Assembly (NCBI GenBank): GCA_027483245.1
Contig: JAIXVB010000067.1
Span: forward strand, 1-57,238
Source of the DNA: Verrucomicrobiaceae bacterium
Lineage (GTDB): Bacteria; Verrucomicrobiota; Verrucomicrobiia; Verrucomicrobiales; Verrucomicrobiaceae
Length of the DNA stretch: 57,238 nucleotides
Direction: 5' to 3'
The position numbers were made by a program, and so were the translations under genes. The notes beneath the pieces are model-generated. The model was given only the letters and a program-made list of their open reading frames with translations, was not told the DNA's origin and made no database searches. Shown here one piece after another: positions 1 through 7,556 of this stretch; the stretch's first letter is position 1; every line of letters begins with the position of its first letter.

Positions 1-162
1 CACCTCCAGTTCCATGCGGAACGTGACCTCACCCCTGAGGAGCGGGATGAACGCCGCGCTGAAATTACCCGTGCGCAGTTGCAATCCCTGAGCGGCCCTT
101 CTAACGTTTCAACAACCATAACCCCCTCGGAGGAAAAACCCTCTGATCCCAATGATGAATAA
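1..162 (+). CDS. C-terminal end of an unrecognised upstream protein (partial)
   Basis: The first frame is open from base 1 to a TAA at 160-162 and gives a 53-residue hydrophilic, charged tail rich in Glu, Arg, Ser and Pro, with no recognisable domain. Its end overlaps the start of clpC by about 11 nt, which suggests cotranscription and translational coupling. The N-terminal part lies outside the window, so no function can be assigned. Confidence 0.55.
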   Translation, partial: HLQFHAERDLTPEERDERRAEITRAQLQSLSGPSNVSTTITPSEEKPSDPNDE

Positions 163-2683
163 TTTCACACCACGCGCCCAACAGGTCTTGGCCCTCGCTC
201 GTAAAGAAGCCGACCGGTTCAATCACAATTACGTCGGCACGGAGCACATCCTCCTGGGTCTCATCAAACTGGGACAAGGCGTCGCCGTCAATGTTCTCAC
301 CAAACTCGGTCTCGATCTCGAGACCGTGCGCTTGCAGGTCGAGCAGCAAGTCGGCTCAGGACCCGAAACCAAGATGGTCGGCAACATCCCCTACACGCCC
401 CGCGTGAAGAAGGTGCTCGCCCTGGCCAGCAAAGAAGCCAAAGCGCTCAATCACAGCTATGTCGGCACAGAGCACATCTTGCTCGGCCTCTTGCGTGAAG
501 GTGAAGGCGTCGCCGCTCAAGTGCTGCGCAACCTGGACATCAATCTCGACAAAGCTCGCAATGAGATCCTCAAAGAACTCGACCCCAACTTCTCCGGTGG
601 TGGCGGTGAAGAAGAGGAAGAAGAGGAAAACAACGAGCCAGTCTCCCCCGCCGGCAACACCGACGAGGACAAAAAGAACAAGAAGAAGAACGAAAAGACC
701 CCTGCTCTTCGCGCCTTTGGTCGTGACCTCACCGAGATCGCCCAGAAAGGCGAGATGGACCCCGTCATTGGTCGCACGGAGGAGATCGCTCGTGTCATTC
801 AGATCCTCTGCCGCCGCACCAAAAACAATCCTGTTTTGATCGGTGAAGCAGGCGTTGGCAAAACCGCCATCGTCGAAGGACTCGCCCAAGAAATCGCCGC
901 TGGCAGCGTGCCTGAAATCCTGCGCGACAAACGCGTGGTGACACTCGACCTCGCCCTCATGGTCGCCGGCACCAAATACCGCGGCCAGTTTGAAGAGCGC
1001 ATCAAAGCCGTGATGGACGAAATTCGCCGCAACAAAAACGTCATTCTCTTCATCGATGAGATGCACACCATTGTCGGTGCAGGCTCCGCCGAAGGCACCA
1101 TGGATGCCAGCAACATCATCAAGCCTGCCCTCAGCCGTGGCGAGCTTCAAGTCATCGGCGCGACCACGCTCAATGAGTTCCGCAAATACATCGAGAAAGA
1201 CAGCGCCCTCGAGCGTCGCTTCCAGCAGGTCAAAGTGGAAGAACCCTCCGTGGACGATGCCATCAAGATCCTCATGGGTCTGAAAAGCAAATACGAGATC
1301 CACCACAAAGCCAAGTATTCCGACGAAGCCATCCGCAGCGCCGTCACGCTCAGCTCACGTTATCTCACCTCGCGTTTCTTGCCGGACAAAGCCATCGACA
1401 TCATGGACGAAGCAGGCTCCAAGGCCCGCATCGCCGCCATGACGCGTCCTCCTGAGCTCAAAACCATTGAGGCAGAAATCGAAGTCATTCGCATTGAAAA
1501 AGAAACCTCGATCAAAGATCAGGACTTTGAAAAAGCAGCGCGCCTCCGCGACAGCGAGAAGAACACCAAAAAGCGCTACGACGACATCCTCGAGACTTGG
1601 CGTCAAAACAACACCGAGCGCATCGTTGACGTCTCCGATGACGACATCATGAGCGTGGTCTCCAAATGGACCGGCGTGCCTCTTCAGCGCATGGAAACGG
1701 CTGAGGCTCAAAAGCTTCTCAAGATGGAAACCGAGCTCAAGGGCAAGGTCATCGGACAGGATGAAGCCGTCATCGCCATCAGCAAAGCCCTTCGCCGCAG
1801 CCGTGCCGACCTCAAAGATCCACGTCGCCCAATTGGTTCATTCCTCTTCCTCGGCCCCACAGGTGTCGGTAAAACCTTCCTCGCCAAAAACCTCGCCGAA
1901 TTCATGTTCGGCAGCGCAGAGGCCCTGATCCAACTCGACATGTCCGAGTACATGGAGAAGCACACCGCCAGCCGCCTCATCGGCGCACCTCCGGGATACG
2001 TGGGTTATGAAGAAGGCGGTCAGCTTTCCGAAGCCGTGCGTCGTCGCCCTTACAGCGTCGTGCTTTTTGATGAGATCGAAAAAGCTCATCCAGATGTCAT
2101 GAACCTCCTCCTCCAGATCCTGGAAGAAGGACAGGTCACCGACAACTTCGGCCGCAAGATCGACTTCAGAAACACCATCGTCATCCTCACCTCGAACGTG
2201 GGTGCTGAAACCATCAAGAAGCAGTCCAGCCTTGGCTTTGCCGCCATGACGCAAGACCACGCCGACAATGCCAGCATCAAAGGCAAACTCTCCGAGATGG
2301 CCAAGAAGTTCTTCAAGCCAGAATTCCTCAACCGCCTGGACGACCTCATCGTCTTCCGCATGTTGGAGAAGACTGAATTGACTCGCATCGTCGATCTTGA
2401 GGTCAACAAAGTGGTCCTTCGCCTGAAGAAGAAAAACATCCACATCACGCTGGATGAAAGCGCGACAGAGTTCCTCATGAAAGAAGGCTACGATCCACAG
2501 TATGGCGCACGCCCTATGCGCCGCGCCGTCGAGAAACACATCGAAGACCCCCTTGCCGAGCATCTCCTCGGTGGCGACATTCGCGAAGGAGACAACGTCA
2601 AAGTCACCTTCGATGCCGAAGCTAAAAGGCTCAAATTCTCCGCTGAGAACGAGCCCAAAGTCGCCGAAGAAAGCATCGCTTAA
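152..2683 (+). CDS. clpC: ClpC-type AAA+ protein unfoldase
   Basis: This 843-aa protein is an Hsp100 unfoldase that would thread substrates into the ClpP peptidase in the cytoplasm. Two Clp-N repeats occupy about residues 1-150, each with a conserved GTEHILLGL motif. An acidic and lysine-rich linker follows (about 150-190). The first AAA+ domain has Walker A GEAGVGKT at 231-238. A UVR-like coiled segment near 450-470 marks it as ClpC rather than ClpA or ClpB. The second AAA+ domain has Walker A GPTGVGKT at 568-575. ATG codons at 152 and 155 both fit; a GGAGG at 129-133 is rather distant. A strong terminator follows directly. This is a core chromosomal gene and the left anchor of the prophage locus. 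The final 25 or so residues are variable and acidic. Confidence 0.97.
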   Translation: MMNNFTPRAQQVLALARKEADRFNHNYVGTEHILLGLIKLGQGVAVNVLTKLGLDLETVRLQVEQQVGSGPETKMVGNIPYTPRVKKVLALASKEAKALNHSYVGTEHILLGLLREGEGVAAQVLRNLDINLDKARNEILKELDPNFSGGGGEEEEEEENNEPVSPAGNTDEDKKNKKKNEKTPALRAFGRDLTEIAQKGEMDPVIGRTEEIARVIQILCRRTKNNPVLIGEAGVGKTAIVEGLAQEIAAGSVPEILRDKRVVTLDLALMVAGTKYRGQFEERIKAVMDEIRRNKNVILFIDEMHTIVGAGSAEGTMDASNIIKPALSRGELQVIGATTLNEFRKYIEKDSALERRFQQVKVEEPSVDDAIKILMGLKSKYEIHHKAKYSDEAIRSAVTLSSRYLTSRFLPDKAIDIMDEAGSKARIAAMTRPPELKTIEAEIEVIRIEKETSIKDQDFEKAARLRDSEKNTKKRYDDILETWRQNNTERIVDVSDDDIMSVVSKWTGVPLQRMETAEAQKLLKMETELKGKVIGQDEAVIAISKALRRSRADLKDPRRPIGSFLFLGPTGVGKTFLAKNLAEFMFGSAEALIQLDMSEYMEKHTASRLIGAPPGYVGYEEGGQLSEAVRRRPYSVVLFDEIEKAHPDVMNLLLQILEEGQVTDNFGRKIDFRNTIVILTSNVGAETIKKQSSLGFAAMTQDHADNASIKGKLSEMAKKFFKPEFLNRLDDLIVFRMLEKTELTRIVDLEVNKVVLRLKKKNIHITLDESATEFLMKEGYDPQYGARPMRRAVEKHIEDPLAEHLLGGDIREGDNVKVTFDAEAKRLKFSAENEPKVAEESIA

Positions 2684-2693
2684 ACAAACACGA

Positions 2694-2719
2694 GGCGGGT
2701 CGCAAGACCCGCCTTTTTT
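2694..2719 (+). terminator. Rho-independent terminator of clpC
   Basis: A perfect 8-bp stem (2694-2701 with 2706-2713) closes a GCAA tetraloop and is followed by six T residues. It lies 11 nt after the clpC stop codon and isolates clpC from the tRNA gene. Confidence 0.95.
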
Positions 2720-2819
2720 GTGCCCTCATGGCCTCTTCAAAAATCTTCAAGAAGATGCAAAAACCCGTTGCATAAGGCCCTAGCCTTTGGCACTATCGCG
2801 GCCCGCCAAAAGCGGGAAT

Positions 2820-2892
2820 GGCTCGGTAGCTCAGTCGGTAGAGCAGGGGATTGAAAATCCCCGTGTCGGCGGTTCGATTCCGTCCCGAGCCA
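2820..2892 (+). tRNA. tRNA-Phe (GAA anticodon), prophage integration target
   Basis: The 73-nt cloverleaf has a 7-bp acceptor stem (GGCTCGG with CCGAGCC), a D arm with GTAGCTCAGTCGGTAGAGC, an anticodon loop reading TTGAAAA (anticodon GAA), and a T arm with GGTTCGATTCC. Discriminator A is at 2892. The next bases are CCT, so no complete CCA is encoded in this hybrid copy, whereas the attR copy reads CCACCA. The 3' half from 2848 on is identical to the attR core and is phage-derived, yet the cloverleaf is intact. A short GC hairpin (2802-2816) lies just upstream. TTGCAT (2768-2773) and CACTAT (2791-2796) are a weak promoter candidate. Confidence 0.96.
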
Positions 2893-2894
2893 CC
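2848..2894 (+). other. attL core (47-bp direct repeat with attR)
   Basis: These 47 bases, from the 3' side of the anticodon stem to the CC after the discriminator base, are identical to 44926-44972. Identity stops at both ends: G versus A upstream, and T versus A downstream. Position inside a tRNA beside an integrase is the classical layout for a tyrosine-recombinase attachment site. Confidence 0.95.
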
Positions 2895-2916
2895 TCTTAT
2901 CAATGTGATTTGAGGT
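2892..2916 (+). other. Imperfect inverted repeat just inside attL
   Basis: ACCTC (2892-2896) and ATCA (2899-2902) pair with TGAT (2906-2909) and GAGGT (2912-2916), with symmetric TT bulges. It abuts the tRNA 3' end on the phage side. It could act as a replacement processing or termination hairpin for the tRNA, or as part of the recombination site. There is no proper T tract, so termination is unproven. Confidence 0.4.
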
Positions 2917-2990
2917 TCTTCACACGCTGGAATGCCCTGAATACAAGGGCTCTGCGCTCACTCACTCCAAGCGGTGGTTTTTATGTGTCC

Positions 2991-3051
2991 TTTTCCGTTC
3001 TCGTGTTTTCTCTTGCTTTCTCGCGTCTTTTTGTGTAGCGGATTGTGTAGC
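2991..3051 (+). promoter_or_regulatory. Candidate integrase arm-binding sites at attL
   Basis: TTGTGTAGC occurs at 3031-3039 and 3043-3051, a 12-bp spacing, right up to the integrase start codon. The core GTGTAGC recurs at 44848-44854 near attR. TTTTCCGTTCT occurs once on each side (2991-3001 and 44865-44875). Shared words outside the att core and near both prophage ends are what arm-type integrase or accessory-factor sites look like. Their overlap with the integrase start would also allow autoregulation. Confidence 0.45.
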
Positions 3052-3052
3052 T

Positions 3053-4354
3053 ATGAAGACGAAACGCACTCCACGCTCTGCTCCGAATCAACTGATCACC
3101 CGCTATGGGAAGGCTCGGTTCTACCAAAAGCCACGCGCGCAAAGCAAGTGGGCTGATCCAAAGGTGCCTGAATTCATGCCGAACTGGCTGGTGAGATTCC
3201 ATGTGGGCGGGCAAACCTGGGAAGAGTCTGCGGGTCCGATGTATCCTGTGCTGGATGGGTTAGCAGGGGTGAAGGTCTGGGCGGAGACGGTCATGAGAAC
3301 AAAGCTGGAAGCGATGCGGATGGGCCGACTCGAGGAAATGGAGGCGGTGACGCGGCCGGCACGGGTGGTGACGCTAGCTGAGCTGGTGAGAGTGTATCTG
3401 CAAAACGTGCCGCCGAATAAGGGCGACTTCCGCAAGAATGCCTACCGGCTGAAGATGATCCTGGAAGAGAGTTCTGGCCTGGAGGCTGAGAGGATCCCGG
3501 TCAATGAGAGCTGGTTCAATCCGGATCAACTGCGCGCCTGGGTGCGTCTGCGCCAGGAGCACTGGCGCCGGGGATGGACGGTGCGTGGTGCGGCTCCGGC
3601 GGATGCCTGGGAGCAGCTGAGAGCAGATCTGAAGGCCGGACGGCTGCCAGGCATCGACAAGAGTGAGGTGATGGAGTGCAACACAACGATCTCTACCTAT
3701 CTCCGCTGTGGTAAGGCGGTGTTTGCGAACAGCCGCGAGTATTTGTCAGGTCTGGTGCTGCCTGAGCTGCGTGAGTTTTTGTCTTTCAGCGTGGATGTGT
3801 CGGCTCCTGAGGGGCACCGTGACATTCCGGCGGAGGTGCTGGCGAAGCTGGATGGTCACTTGGCGTCTCTCAGGGAGACAAATCCGCGTGTGTGGGTGTT
3901 TTCCCAACTTGAGCAGTGGACGGGAGCACGCCCGATCACGATAAAGAGTCTGGCCAAGTCAGCGATGACTGTGGCTGCGGATGGATCTGCGGTGGTGTCT
4001 CTGCCGGTGACGAAAGGTGGCAAGCCGGTCATGTGGCCCCTGCCTGCTGAGGTAGTGTCTGTGATTCTTTCCGTGGCGACTGAGGAAAGCCTGATCGGCG
4101 CGGTGCACAAGACGGATGCAAACGAGATCCACCGCGAGCACAATGAATGGCTGACACAGCTGGGCTTAGAGGGCACTCAGAAGACGTATCTTTTCCGCCA
4201 TGCGAGGCTGCAGCAACTCAGAGATCACGGGGGCGTGGAATTGGCTGCTGCAGGTGGCGGCCACACGACGACGGCGATGGTGCAACGGAAATACACGGAG
4301 GCGCAGAAGGCTATGCCGATGCTGGAACCCCGTGGGGCACGTGCTGCGGGTTGA
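3053..4354 (+). CDS. Tyrosine site-specific recombinase (prophage integrase)
   Basis: This 433-aa protein should catalyse integration and excision at tRNA-Phe. The C-terminal catalytic domain keeps the full residue set of the family: Arg293 in TGARP, Lys321 in VTKGGKP, His383 and Arg385 in FRHAR, His404 in GGHTT, and the nucleophile Tyr414 in RKYT. The N-terminal half is basic and likely holds the arm-binding and core-binding SAM-like domains. The ATG at 3053 directly follows two TTGTGTAGC repeats. The gene reads away from attL into the prophage. No excisionase is adjacent; the HTH protein at 8720-9181 or the small protein at 22474-22749 are possible directionality factors. Confidence 0.95.
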   Translation: MKTKRTPRSAPNQLITRYGKARFYQKPRAQSKWADPKVPEFMPNWLVRFHVGGQTWEESAGPMYPVLDGLAGVKVWAETVMRTKLEAMRMGRLEEMEAVTRPARVVTLAELVRVYLQNVPPNKGDFRKNAYRLKMILEESSGLEAERIPVNESWFNPDQLRAWVRLRQEHWRRGWTVRGAAPADAWEQLRADLKAGRLPGIDKSEVMECNTTISTYLRCGKAVFANSREYLSGLVLPELREFLSFSVDVSAPEGHRDIPAEVLAKLDGHLASLRETNPRVWVFSQLEQWTGARPITIKSLAKSAMTVAADGSAVVSLPVTKGGKPVMWPLPAEVVSVILSVATEESLIGAVHKTDANEIHREHNEWLTQLGLEGTQKTYLFRHARLQQLRDHGGVELAAAGGGHTTTAMVQRKYTEAQKAMPMLEPRGARAAG

Positions 4355-4386
4355 CAGGTTGTGAGTGGTTAGATTACGACTCGACT

Positions 4387-4635
4387 ATGGAACAAGAAGT
4401 AAGCTGTCTCTCATGCAAACACGCTCCCGCAGGATTTGAGGATGGATACGCTGAATGCCGTCGCCACGCACCCATTCCCCGCCTGATCCCGCAAGAAGAA
4501 CGTCTCGAACAAGGTTACCATATAGCTGTATGGCCTTTGGTTTCACAAAATGACTTCTGTGGTGAATGGGAGGCTGAGCATGTGCGGAGAATCCCAAAAA
4601 GCTCCGCGCCAGTAGTCGGCGCAACGGGGGCGTGA
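4387..4635 (+). CDS. Small Cys4 phage protein of unknown function
   Basis: The 82-aa product has CxxC near residue 8, a third Cys in YAECRRHAP, and a C-terminal WPLVSQNDFCGEWE block. This CxxC...C...WPxV...D.CGE(W/F) layout recurs in many small phage and bacterial proteins and probably binds a metal such as zinc; that is recalled from family resemblance. The ATG at 4387 was chosen because the longer reading frame overlaps the integrase gene and lacks sense there. It lies 32 nt after the integrase stop. Confidence 0.75.
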   Translation: MEQEVSCLSCKHAPAGFEDGYAECRRHAPIPRLIPQEERLEQGYHIAVWPLVSQNDFCGEWEAEHVRRIPKSSAPVVGATGA

Positions 4636-5047
4636 TCGTCCCTGCATTCCGCTAACGGCTCTGCGAGCACTGCCGCTGCATTCCGGGCGCGATCACGTCC
4701 CCGACACGCCTCCCCTGCCCTTTGATTTGAGGCAACGCCATGGGCTGCAGTCTCTCCGCAAGCTGCGTTCGTGCACCCATGGCCGTGCCTGGAGTTTTCT
4801 CACAAGCTCCGCGCCTGTCCTGCCACAGTTTGCCCGCCAGTCTGTGCTAAAGACTCCGATGCTCTGCGACTTTTAGCACAGCCAGGCCAGCTAACTCTAC
4901 CACCCACCGATGAGCCAGCTAGCAGCGCGCTCTCTGCTGGCCTGTCCTGCCTACTGCGCCCACGTGACCGCCTCCGTGGCTTGACGAGGCCCGCCTCGAG
5001 CTTGCTGCCAGCTGGTGATTTTTGACTCGACTGCGTCGGGCCTCTGA
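4636..5047 (+). other. Intergenic stretch with a long-stem hairpin, no convincing gene
   Basis: About 410 bases with no reading frame I would call a gene. It contains a perfect 9-bp inverted repeat, TGTGCTAAA at 4843-4851 and TTTAGCACA at 4872-4880, around a 20-nt loop. GCCTGTCCTGCC occurs twice (near 4814 and 4940), as does GACTCGACT (near 4380 and 5027). An 84-aa frame at 4771-5025 has low-complexity composition and no start signal. Confidence 0.5.
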
Positions 5048-5069
5048 ATAGTGTTCTTTAGAACATTAT
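5048..5069 (+). promoter_or_regulatory. Operator-like inverted repeat overlapping a start codon
   Basis: ATAGTGTTCT (5048-5057) and AGAACATTAT (5060-5069) are inverted copies matching at 9 of 10 positions around a TT spacer. The right arm runs into the ATG at 5068. A dimeric repressor bound here would block initiation of the downstream gene, and an RNA hairpin here would hide the start codon. The regulator is not identified. Confidence 0.5.
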
Positions 5070-5475
5070 GAAGGCGATTTTATCCGGGGGCGTGATTGTT
5101 GAGACAGATTACTTTGAGTCGAGCGCGCGTGATGCGGGGCGCGCCTGGCTGGTGATGTGTGGGACGCAATGGCATGTGCTGCTGCCGAGGTGCTGTGATG
5201 GGGTGCCTAGGCTGTGTGTGGCGAGGCCTGTGACGGCGCGTGCTGAGGTGGACGGATGGCGCTGGAGGCTGGAGCTGGATGGGTGGCACCTCCCCTTCCC
5301 TGTGTCTCAGATCATTGGCAAGCGGCCACGACTGCCGGATGTGGGCACGCAGTGCCGCCGGTCTCTGACTCTCTATGCAACCCGTGTGAGGCGTGGATCT
5401 GGGCAGAGTTTCTTCGGCGCCTTCGATGAAGGCGTGAGTGTCTATGCGCAGTGTCCGCTGTTTCTGGTGCGGTAG
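5068..5475 (+). CDS. Hypothetical phage protein
   Basis: A 135-aa protein rich in Arg, Trp and Cys with no family I recognise. It has alternating hydrophobic stretches that suggest a small beta-rich fold. The start at 5068 is the first ATG and sits in the inverted repeat at 5048-5069; there is no good Shine-Dalgarno sequence. It stands alone in the early accessory zone, followed by 53 nt before the Cys-rich peptide gene. Confidence 0.55.
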   Translation: MKAILSGGVIVETDYFESSARDAGRAWLVMCGTQWHVLLPRCCDGVPRLCVARPVTARAEVDGWRWRLELDGWHLPFPVSQIIGKRPRLPDVGTQCRRSLTLYATRVRRGSGQSFFGAFDEGVSVYAQCPLFLVR

Positions 5476-5528
5476 GTGAGGCATGTGCTAGGACTTGACT
5501 AGGGGTTTGCTTTGTGCAGTCTAGAGGC

Positions 5529-5717
5529 ATGAAATTCCCGCTGCTCATCGCCATCAGTGCGCTTGCTGGGGTGCTGTGGGCGGCGGTGCCATCCAAGCGC
5601 CGCAGTGTGGGGCCGTGTGAACCCTACGCGGAGGTTTGTCGGCATTGCTCAGACTGCTCCCAGTGCAAGCATTGCTCGAAGTCCGGCGGGAAATGCAGCG
5701 TGTGCTGGAAGAAGTGA
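5529..5717 (+). CDS. Small exported Cys-rich protein
   Basis: From the ATG at 5529 the product has 62 residues: a signal-peptide-like hydrophobic N terminus (MKFPLLIAISALAGVLWAA) followed by a basic spacer and a cysteine array, CxxCxxCxxCxxC plus CSVCW. It is likely secreted or periplasmic with disulphides or bound metal. The longer start at 5514 would bury the signal peptide. A damaged copy of its 3' end occurs at 6274-6321, after the GYF gene. Confidence 0.65.
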   Translation: MKFPLLIAISALAGVLWAAVPSKRRSVGPCEPYAEVCRHCSDCSQCKHCSKSGGKCSVCWKK

Positions 5718-5720
5718 ATT

Positions 5721-6275
5721 ATGAGCATACTTGCTTCGCGTGCCCCCAGTGAAGGTTTGCCCGAACCTTGGCAAATGACATCATTCTTTATTGGGCTTGG
5801 GATGGGCCTGCTGTTTTACCTAGTGGCCTCTATGAAGTATCCCAAAGACGATGTTGCTCACGCGGCTGGAGTCTTTGGAATGATGGCTTTCTTTCTGGCC
5901 GCGTTTGTCCAATTCGTGGGTATGCTGGCTATGATTTTTCTTGGCGAATTTTTGACCGAAGATCTAATCATGGGATTCGTCATTTTCGCTGAGGCTGTGA
6001 TGACGTTCTTTTACGCCCGGAATTTCATCCGAGAGTGTAACGAATTCGAAGTGCAGCGGAAACTTTCACAGATGGTTTACCTTTTTGATCAAGGGCAGCA
6101 ATCCGGCCCATTTACAAAAGAGCAGATTTGCGAACTGAGTCGTGATGGTGCCTTAAGTGAGAATGCTTGTGTATGCCGTGCCGGTGACACGGCGTGGACT
6201 ATGCTAGCAGATGATAAAGAGGTGAAAAAGTGGCATGAGACTCCAAGCGGTAACAAGTTTCGGCGGTTGCCCTGA
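5721..6275 (+). CDS. Membrane protein with C-terminal GYF_2-like domain (moron)
   Basis: This 184-aa protein has three hydrophobic segments in the first 115 residues (about 20-38, 49-76 and 82-100) and a soluble C-terminal domain with the GYF_2 pattern Y-x7-GPFTKEQI, then a small acidic turn and TAWTML. GYF_2 domains are usually peptide-binding modules attached to membrane proteins. Its base composition is visibly more AT-rich than its neighbours. It starts 3 nt after the Cys-rich gene and is followed by a scrap of that gene, so it looks like a late insertion carried as a lysogenic cargo gene. The host process affected is unknown. Confidence 0.75.
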   Translation: MSILASRAPSEGLPEPWQMTSFFIGLGMGLLFYLVASMKYPKDDVAHAAGVFGMMAFFLAAFVQFVGMLAMIFLGEFLTEDLIMGFVIFAEAVMTFFYARNFIRECNEFEVQRKLSQMVYLFDQGQQSGPFTKEQICELSRDGALSENACVCRAGDTAWTMLADDKEVKKWHETPSGNKFRRLP

Positions 6276-6321
6276 TTCAAACAAAGTCTGCAAACACTGC
6301 TCAGTCTGCTGGACGAAGTGA
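6274..6321 (+). pseudogene. Duplicated 3' remnant of the Cys-rich gene
   Basis: The frame starting at 6274 encodes VCKHCSVCWTK and stops at 6319-6321. This matches the end of the 5529-5717 product (CKHC...CSVCWKK) with about six residues deleted. No start codon belongs to it. It marks the right edge of the insertion that brought in the GYF gene, or an older tandem duplication. Confidence 0.65.
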
Positions 6322-6383
6322 CCAGGGGCCTGGGATGATGTTGCCAGGGAAAGTCATTTGTTCTGTCTGAGGGGTGGCTTTTC

Positions 6384-6677
6384 TCAGGCGGTTTTGCGGG
6401 GCTTGGCCCCCGTGTTCACGGGCGCAGGGGCTTCGGGCTTTGCAGTAGCGGGCTGTTTATCGGCCTGGATGACTTCCCAGAACTCTCGAATGTCTATCGG
6501 GGTAATGAGTCTGCCGCCGTGTTCTTTTACATACTGCCGTAACGACTCGATGGCGTGTCTGACGAGCTGCGGAACCTCAATCCCGCAGGCCCGCGCCGTC
6601 TCATCCAACCATGCTTTGTCCTCTTTGGTGAGGCGCATGGTGTAAACGATGGATTCAGGGGCATTCCGCTTCGGCAT
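6384..6677 (-). CDS. Ribbon-helix-helix transcriptional regulator
   Basis: The 97-aa product has an N-terminal beta strand (ESIVYTMRLTKED) and two helices typical of MetJ/Arc/CopG DNA-binding dimers, followed by a Pro/Ala-rich tail. A Shine-Dalgarno AGGTGA lies 9 nt before its ATG. It is the only confidently minus-strand phage gene and is divergent from a second small protein at 6757. The 79-bp space between them holds repeated operator-like words. It is the best repressor candidate in the element, since I see no CI/Cro-type repressor. Confidence 0.8.
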   Translation of the reverse strand: MPKRNAPESIVYTMRLTKEDKAWLDETARACGIEVPQLVRHAIESLRQYVKEHGGRLITPIDIREFWEVIQADKQPATAKPEAPAPVNTGAKPRKTA

Positions 6678-6692
6678 TGTTTAGCTTCACCT

Positions 6693-6753
6693 TACAACAA
6701 TTAAACACAACTTATTTCTTGCGTGTTATTTTATGTTGTGTTTTGTTGTGTTT
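6693..6753. promoter_or_regulatory. Divergent promoter/operator region with repeated GTTGTGTTT
   Basis: AAACACAAC at 6703-6711 is the exact inverse of GTTGTGTTT, which occurs at 6735-6743 and again at 6745-6753, a 10-bp period that puts both on one DNA face. The related TACAACAA is at 6693-6700. Short repeated half-sites at helical spacing fit cooperative binding by ribbon-helix-helix dimers. The region is markedly AT-rich. Confidence 0.6.
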
Positions 6754-6756
6754 GTT

Positions 6757-6984
6757 ATGGCGAAATCAAACGACAAGAACGTGTCCACATTCTCGATCCA
6801 GGTGCCTGCGGATCAGGATGAGTTCCTGCAGCAGGCTGCGGAGTTGCTCTGCAACTCTAAGGTTGGTGTCATCAAGCTGGCGATTAACCGCCTGAAGAAC
6901 TCCGATTTCCTCGCCGAGGCTCAACGCCTGGCTAGCACCGACTCAACGGAGGGCACGAGCCGTGAGGCTGTGTTGGCGGCGTGA
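6757..6984 (+). CDS. Small RHH-like regulator, divergent from 6384-6677
   Basis: The 75-aa product from ATG 6757 has a short strand (STFSIQVPADQ) followed by two amphipathic helices, an arrangement compatible with a ribbon-helix-helix fold or an Arc-like antirepressor. The earlier in-frame ATG at 6733 falls inside the operator repeats and was rejected. The C-terminal tail (STEGTSREAVLAA) is echoed in the next frame's tail at 7516-7556. Its stop overlaps the next GTG start by 4 nt. Confidence 0.6.
   Translation: MAKSNDKNVSTFSIQVPADQDEFLQQAAELLCNSKVGVIKLAINRLKNSDFLAEAQRLASTDSTEGTSREAVLAA
6944..6970 (+). repeat. Linker repeat, copy 1
   Basis: 27 bases, beginning CAACGGAGGG, match 7516-7542 with two mismatches. 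A 10-base core recurs at 7905-7914. The copies lie at the edges of small accessory cassettes. Confidence 0.6.
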
Positions 6985-7556
6985 GTGTGCATCTACTGAC
7001 TCCTGAGCACCTGGGAAAGCGTGTGCTGGTCTCCATCCAACACGGGGTGCCAGAGGTGATTGAGACGAAGGCCGAGGAATTCTCTCCCTGCGGTGAGTTT
7101 GTGAGGCTGAATACGGACTCTCCTTTTCACCGGCATTTCCCGTGGAGTGCTGTGAAGGAGGTGAAGCTGCTGGCGGTGCTGGGCTGTGCGCTGCTGATGC
7201 TAGCGCAGTGCCAGCCAAATCTGGACGCCGGTAGCAATGACGATGCAGCCGGTGAGCACGACGTAGAGCGTGGTAAGCTGATTCAAACGGCGGCTCTGGG
7301 CCTCCGAGCTGGCGCTGGATGCCTCTATGGCTTTAGTGAGAGCTGCAAGCCGGTTGCTGAGCTGGAGAAGGATGTTCGGTGTGTTTGCCCCGCTGTTCCA
7401 TTCAAAGAAGCTTTTGGCGGCAATCTTTGTGCGGCGATCAAGCTCTGGGGCGTCAAGGTCAAAGTCTTCTTTCATCCTGAAGACTCTGACTCTCTAGCCT
7501 CTTCTTTGCAACTCACAACGGAGGGCGCGAGTCGTGAGGCTGCGGTCCAGGCGTGA
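6981..7556 (+). CDS. Small phage protein; 3' part overlapped by an antisense gene
   Basis: Residues 1 to about 73 (from GTG 6981) look like a real small beta-rich protein with coding-like third positions. Beyond about 7200 the frame merely stays open over the opposite-strand frame at 7200-7475, and codon quality falls. The 4-nt overlaps at both ends (6981-6984 and 7553-7556) support the full 191-aa reading. The alternative is that a shorter gene was extended when the minus-strand cassette and a second linker repeat were inserted. No family recognised. Confidence 0.4.
   Translation: MSVHLLTPEHLGKRVLVSIQHGVPEVIETKAEEFSPCGEFVRLNTDSPFHRHFPWSAVKEVKLLAVLGCALLMLAQCQPNLDAGSNDDAAGEHDVERGKLIQTAALGLRAGAGCLYGFSESCKPVAELEKDVRCVCPAVPFKEAFGGNLCAAIKLWGVKVKVFFHPEDSDSLASSLQLTTEGASREAAVQA
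7200..7475 (-). CDS. Small coiled-coil protein with C-terminal membrane anchor
   Basis: The 91-aa minus-strand frame has a heptad-rich helix (about residues 33-66) followed by a clean hydrophobic segment (TLYVVLTGCIVIATGVQIWL) near the C terminus. That architecture is too orderly to be an accidental antisense frame, though it fully overlaps a + frame. Function unknown; small tail-anchored proteins in prophages can be exclusion or toxin-like factors. No strong ribosome-binding site is seen. Confidence 0.5.
   Translation of the reverse strand: MKEDFDLDAPELDRRTKIAAKSFFEWNSGANTPNILLQLSNRLAALTKAIEASSASSEAQSRRLNQLTTLYVVLTGCIVIATGVQIWLALR
7516..7542 (+). repeat. Linker repeat, copy 2
   Basis: Second copy of the 6944-6970 element, two mismatches in 27 bases. 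It repeats the TEG(T/A)SREA coding tail in the same frame of the preceding gene. Confidence 0.6.

Noticed and set aside
356-1306. Long minus-strand open frame opposite clpC
   Set aside because: It mirrors a strongly conserved ClpC coding region; the open frame is an effect of GC-rich codon use.
2768-2796. Sigma-70 promoter for tRNA-Phe
   Set aside because: TTGCAT and CACTAT have 17-bp spacing but each matches consensus at only about three positions, so it is too weak to list as a feature.
4771-5025. 84-aa + strand frame
   Set aside because: Low-complexity Pro/Leu/Ser composition, no start signal, and a stable hairpin lies in it.
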